Source: an uncultured Collinsella sp.
Lineage (GTDB): Bacteria; Actinomycetota; Coriobacteriia; Coriobacteriales; Coriobacteriaceae
Assembly (NCBI GenBank): GCA_900539035.1
Contig: UQAU01000039.1
Location: 1-16,609, forward strand
Direction: 5' to 3'
Length of the DNA stretch: 16,609 nucleotides
Shown piece after piece: positions 14,114-16,609 of the stretch (position 1 is its first letter; each line of letters starts with the position of its first letter). Both the position numbers and the translations under genes were made by a program. The notes below the pieces were generated by a model. That model saw nothing but the letters and a program-made list of their open reading frames with translations, did no database searches and was not told the DNA's origin.

Positions 14114-15477
14114 AAGCAAAAAGCCATATACAACGGAAGATGTGCCAGCTGCGCTTCGGCATCCCACTCGAGTTGTTTAGGGTGCAACACGTAAGCCATC
14201 CCAATCTTCTTGTTAAAGCGCGCGCGGAATCGGTCGAGGGAGATGGTTCCGTATCTGCGTGGCGACTTAACTTCGATGGGGCTGATGCGCGGCTTTCCGG
14301 CGGCATTGACATAGGGTCGGGTAACGAGGAAGTCGATTTCCATGCGCTCCTCCCCCTCCTTCTTTCCGCTTTGGGAATAAAAGAAGAGCCTGTGTCCATT
14401 GGCCTTTAGGGATTGGGCAACGTAGTTTTCGGTAAGCATTCCTTCGTTCAATCCGATGTCGCCGCGAAGCACGGCTCTGTAAACGTCTTCATCGGTATCG
14501 TTGTTGTCAGAGAAGGCAAGCGTTACAAGCAGGCCGGTGTCTGCCATGTAGCACTTGAGGGCCGTTTGCTCCATGCTGAGTGAAAGGCCCACGCTCGGTT
14601 CGCTTGCGGCATAGCAGATATTGGCAATTCGCGCGTCTGCCAGCCAAAAGAAGGCTTCTTCGTAGGTGCGCATGCGTGCGTTTTTATCAAGTGAGGAAAG
14701 CTTGAATCGTTTTTCGTGCCTAGAGAGCTGACCCGGGATGCCATCGAGTACGGAGACGACTTTGAATTCGTAACCGGTTGCAAAACGAGAGATATCGTTG
14801 CGATAGAGCTGGACGATTCGGCGCTTCGAAGCGTCGACGGGCGCAAAAGCGCGCTGTTCAACATAGATGGATACCGGCTCAGGCATGCCGCCTACGAGCA
14901 TGTATTCGCGCATAAGGGAGAGCGCTCTGCGATGTAGGGCATCGGGGAGCGGCTTCATCTTGTTAAAACTCATGCGAATGAGATCGGCCAGCCCCTTTTC
15001 GTCCATGCCCCAAAGAAACTCCTCAAAGTCGAGGGGCTCAAGTTCCAGAGACTCTTCCTCGGATGGGATGACGATATCTTTAGTGTTCTGCTTGATGCTG
15101 AGCAGGGATCCAGTTTCGATGTAGTCGTAACGTCCGTCTGCAACGAGATACTTGATGAGTCCGCGTGCTTGCGGGTACATCTGGACCTCGTCAAAGACGA
15201 TAAGCGTCTCGTGTTCATAGAGTTTGACGTTATAGAAAACCGAGAGATAGAGGAAGAGCGAGTCGAAGTCAGTGCGATAGTCCTCAAAATATTGCTTAAC
15301 TTCTGCAGGTGCTTGAAAGAAATCAATGACAAGGCAGGACTTGTATTCGGTTTCTCCAAACGTGCGGGCAAGCGTGCTCTTGCCGACGCGGCGGGCTCCT
15401 TCAATAAGAAGTGCTGTTTTACCAGCGCTTTCATGCTTCCATTTTAGTAGTTTGTCATAGGCTTTTCGTTTAAGCAT
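14110..15477 (-). CDS. AAA ATPase with DUF4143 domain
   Basis: This 455-residue protein has an N-terminal P-loop ATPase domain: Walker A GARRVGKST (27-35), Walker B TLIVFDEVQ (91-99, Asp96-Glu97) and a sensor-like ETGSLLS (121-127). The C-terminal DUF4143 part carries a pattern like a PD-(D/E)XK nuclease fold: MLTENYVAQSL, RMEIDFLV (378-385) and SPIEVKS (399-405). Such proteins are common, often multicopy and of unknown function; they are frequently encoded in variable regions. The ATG at 15477 is preferred (GAGG 5 bases upstream, typical LKRKAYDKLLKWK start); the frame extends to an ATG at 15525, but that extension is made from the direct repeats. Base composition is clearly lower in GC than neighbouring genes, suggesting transfer. 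Confidence 0.88.
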   Translation of the reverse strand: MLKRKAYDKLLKWKHESAGKTALLIEGARRVGKSTLARTFGETEYKSCLVIDFFQAPAEVKQYFEDYRTDFDSLFLYLSVFYNVKLYEHETLIVFDEVQMYPQARGLIKYLVADGRYDYIETGSLLSIKQNTKDIVIPSEEESLELEPLDFEEFLWGMDEKGLADLIRMSFNKMKPLPDALHRRALSLMREYMLVGGMPEPVSIYVEQRAFAPVDASKRRIVQLYRNDISRFATGYEFKVVSVLDGIPGQLSRHEKRFKLSSLDKNARMRTYEEAFFWLADARIANICYAASEPSVGLSLSMEQTALKCYMADTGLLVTLAFSDNNDTDEDVYRAVLRGDIGLNEGMLTENYVAQSLKANGHRLFFYSQSGKKEGEERMEIDFLVTRPYVNAAGKPRISPIEVKSPRRYGTISLDRFRARFNKKIGMAYVLHPKQLEWDAEAQLAHLPLYMAFCL

Positions 15478-15489
15478 GGCTACCTCGTA

Positions 15490-15572
15490 CACGATATCCA
15501 GAACTTTTATAACCTGATTATGCACGATATCCAGAACTTCAGACCCTTAGAATTGCACGATATCCAGAACTT
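15490..15572. repeat. Three 17-bp direct repeats at exact 33-bp period
   Basis: CACGATATCCAGAACTT occurs identically at 15490-15506, 15523-15539 and 15556-15572. The starts are 33 bases apart each time (about three helical turns). Copies two and three share two more bases upstream (TG), and an 8-base partial copy TGCACGAT follows at 15573. The repeats begin 12 bases upstream of the ATPase start codon, so they probably form an operator or iteron-like protein-binding array. Confidence 0.9.
15505..15510 (-). promoter_or_regulatory. Candidate -10 element of the ATPase gene
   Basis: On the minus strand TATAAA lies between the first and second copies of the 17-bp direct repeat (it overlaps the end of the first by two bases). 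If used, one repeat copy would cover the -35 region and the other the start point, a layout that fits repression. No good -35 is visible. Confidence 0.35.
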
Positions 15573-15585
15573 TGCACGATGCAAA
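15571..15585. promoter_or_regulatory. Small perfect palindrome next to the repeat array
   Basis: TTTGCA-CGA-TGCAAA is an exact inverted repeat that overlaps the end of the third direct repeat and contains the partial fourth copy. It may be a binding site of the same regulator. Confidence 0.4.
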
Positions 15586-15737
15586 AGCACATTATTGGCT
15601 CTTTCATTCGTAAGCCAGGTAAAGACGGTATGCCGATAGAAGAATTTAATGGGGGGCGACCTCTAGAGATGAATGCTCGGTGCAAAACAAGCGCCTCAAA
15701 AAGTGATTTCTCTAATTCATATGTATCCCTCGGCTAA
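15579..15737 (+). CDS. Small AT-rich open frame, unrecognised
   Basis: An ATG at 15579 opens a 52-codon frame (starting MQKHIIGSFIRKPGKDGMPI) that ends at TAA 15735-15737. No ribosome binding site precedes it, and the sequence matches nothing I recognise. It may be the remnant of a gene carried in with the ATPase, or a chance frame. It is listed because the stretch 15478-15849 otherwise holds only repeats and regulatory candidates. Confidence 0.15.
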   Translation: MQKHIIGSFIRKPGKDGMPIEEFNGGRPLEMNARCKTSASKSDFSNSYVSLG

Positions 15738-15779
15738 CTTAGGGCATAATGCAAAAAGTGCGACATGGCTAACTTACGG
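15732..15779 (+). repeat. 13-bp direct repeat pair upstream of eno
   Basis: GGCTAACTTAGGG (15732-15744) and GGCTAACTTACGG (15767-15779) differ at one base and are 35 bases apart. A possible -10 element, CATAAT, lies at 15745-15750 between them. They may be an operator pair for the eno promoter; the -35 region is poor. Confidence 0.5.
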
Positions 15780-15789
15780 AGGCGCACCG

Positions 15790-15837
15790 ATGGTGCACGG
15801 TCGGCCAGTCGCTTGCATCCACTACGTTTCCAAGTGA
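15790..15837 (+). CDS. Possible 15-codon leader ORF of eno
   Basis: The frame MVHGRPVACIHYVSK starts 7 bases after CGGAGG (15777-15782) and ends with TGA 12 bases before the eno start. A small hairpin, GCACC-GAT-GGTGC (15784-15796), covers its start codon. The spacing and ribosome binding site suggest it could be translated and affect eno expression. Evidence is limited to this layout. Confidence 0.3.
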   Translation: MVHGRPVACIHYVSK

Positions 15838-15849
15838 GAGGGAGACAAC

Positions 15850-16609
15850 ATGAGCGATATTTTGGACGTCTACGGTCGCGAGGTGCTCGACAGCCGCGGC
15901 AACCCCACCGTCGAGGTCGAGGTCGTGCTCGAGGACGGCAGCTTTGGCCGCGCAATGGTGCCTTCGGGTGCTTCGACCGGCGCCTTTGAGGCATGTGAGC
16001 TGCGCGACGGAGACAAGGGTCGCTACCTGGGCAAGGGCGTTTCGCAGGCCGTCGAGCACGTCAACAACGAGTGCGCTAACGCCGTCGTGGGCCTCGACGC
16101 CTTCGACCAGCGCGCCGTCGATGCCGCACTGATTGCCGCCGACGGTACGCCCAACAAAACCAAGCTCGGCGCCAACGCCATTCTGGGCGTGTCGCTGGCC
16201 ACCGCGCGCGCCGCTGCCAAGTCGGCGGGCCTGTCGCTGTGCCAGTACCTGGGCGGCGTTAACGCCCACCTGCTGCCCACGCCTATGATGAACATCCTCA
16301 ACGGCGGCGTGCATGCCGACAACAACGTTGACTTCCAGGAGTTCATGATCATGCCGGTGGGCGCCCCGAGCTTTGCCGAGGGCCTGCGCTGGTGCGCCGA
16401 GGTCTACCACACCCTCAAGGGTGTGCTGCACGAGGCCGGCCTGGGCGGCGGCGTGGGCGACGAGGGCGGCTTTGCGCCCAACCTCAAGACCAATGCCGAG
16501 CCGTTCGAGTACATCACCAAGGCCGTCGAGAAGGCTGGCTTTAAGCCCGGCGTTGACTTCATGTACGCCATGGATCCGGCGTCCACCGAGTTCTACAACC
16601 CCGACACCC
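15850..16609 (+). CDS. eno: Enolase, N-terminal part (runs off the window)
   Basis: Enolase converts 2-phosphoglycerate to phosphoenolpyruvate in glycolysis. The visible 253 codons start MSDILDVYGREVLDSRGNPT, include the mobile catalytic loop PSGASTGAFEA (38-48), His155 in NGGVHADNN, Glu164 in FQEFMI, the catalytic Glu205 in VGDEGGFAPN and the Mg2+ ligand Asp242 in AMDPASTEFY. The catalytic lysines and the C-terminal part of the barrel lie beyond the window. GAGGGAG precedes the ATG by about 6 bases. The PEP it makes is also the phosphate donor for PTS transport, though nothing here links the two loci. GC content returns to the high level of the his operon. Confidence 0.97.
   Translation, partial: MSDILDVYGREVLDSRGNPTVEVEVVLEDGSFGRAMVPSGASTGAFEACELRDGDKGRYLGKGVSQAVEHVNNECANAVVGLDAFDQRAVDAALIAADGTPNKTKLGANAILGVSLATARAAAKSAGLSLCQYLGGVNAHLLPTPMMNILNGGVHADNNVDFQEFMIMPVGAPSFAEGLRWCAEVYHTLKGVLHEAGLGGGVGDEGGFAPNLKTNAEPFEYITKAVEKAGFKPGVDFMYAMDPASTEFYNPDT

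Noticed and set aside
15478..15525. N-terminal extension of the ATPase to the ATG at 15525.
   Set aside because: The extra 16 codons are derived from the direct repeats and lack a ribosome binding site, whereas the ATG at 15477 has GAGG upstream and the expected family N-terminus.
15490..15572. CRISPR array made of the 17-bp repeats.
   Set aside because: Only three copies, repeats too short, gaps of 16 bases are too short for spacers, and no cas genes are near. A regulatory array fits better.

Overview
The window looks like chromosomal DNA from a gut member of the Coriobacteriia (Actinobacteria), most likely Collinsella or a close relative. This is inferred from the high GC content, the codon use, the strong AGGAGG-type ribosome binding sites, and a gene set that combines mannose-type PTS genes with a complete his operon headed by a fused HisZ-HisG. 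No rRNA or other marker is present, so the genus is an inference.

Layout. (1) 1-2635: the end of a mannose/sorbose-family PTS operon (IIB tail, IIC, IID), an intrinsic terminator, and a FrlC-like sugar isomerase/epimerase gene. (2) 2636-10880: a leader with a strong hairpin, then a nine-gene his operon, hisZG-D-C-B-H-A-F-I-E. It is compact except for three larger gaps (hisZG/hisD, hisF/hisI, hisI/hisE). The hisF/hisI gap is filled by a roughly 100-bp imperfect palindrome. (3) 10908-11819, minus strand: a PHP-family phosphatase convergent with the operon. It is well placed to supply histidinol-phosphatase, the one pathway activity the operon lacks. Together these genes can account for all steps from PRPP plus ATP to histidine. 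(4) 11820-14070: an intergenic region with a perfect 23-bp inverted repeat, then a plus-strand group: a stand-alone LarC C-terminal domain, a YfcE-type phosphodiesterase and MazG. (5) 14110-15849: a lower-GC insert on the minus strand with a DUF4143-type AAA ATPase. Its upstream region carries three 17-bp direct repeats at an exact 33-bp period, followed by an AT-rich stretch. (6) 15850-end: the 5' part of eno (enolase), preceded by a possible 15-codon leader ORF and a 13-bp direct repeat pair.

Most of the window is conserved metabolism. The less ordinary signals are the HisZ-HisG fusion, the concentric palindrome inside the his operon, the 23-bp inverted repeat, the orphan LarC2 domain, and the phased repeats that probably control the ATPase. 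I found no tRNA, rRNA, CRISPR array, intact insertion sequence or phage gene.
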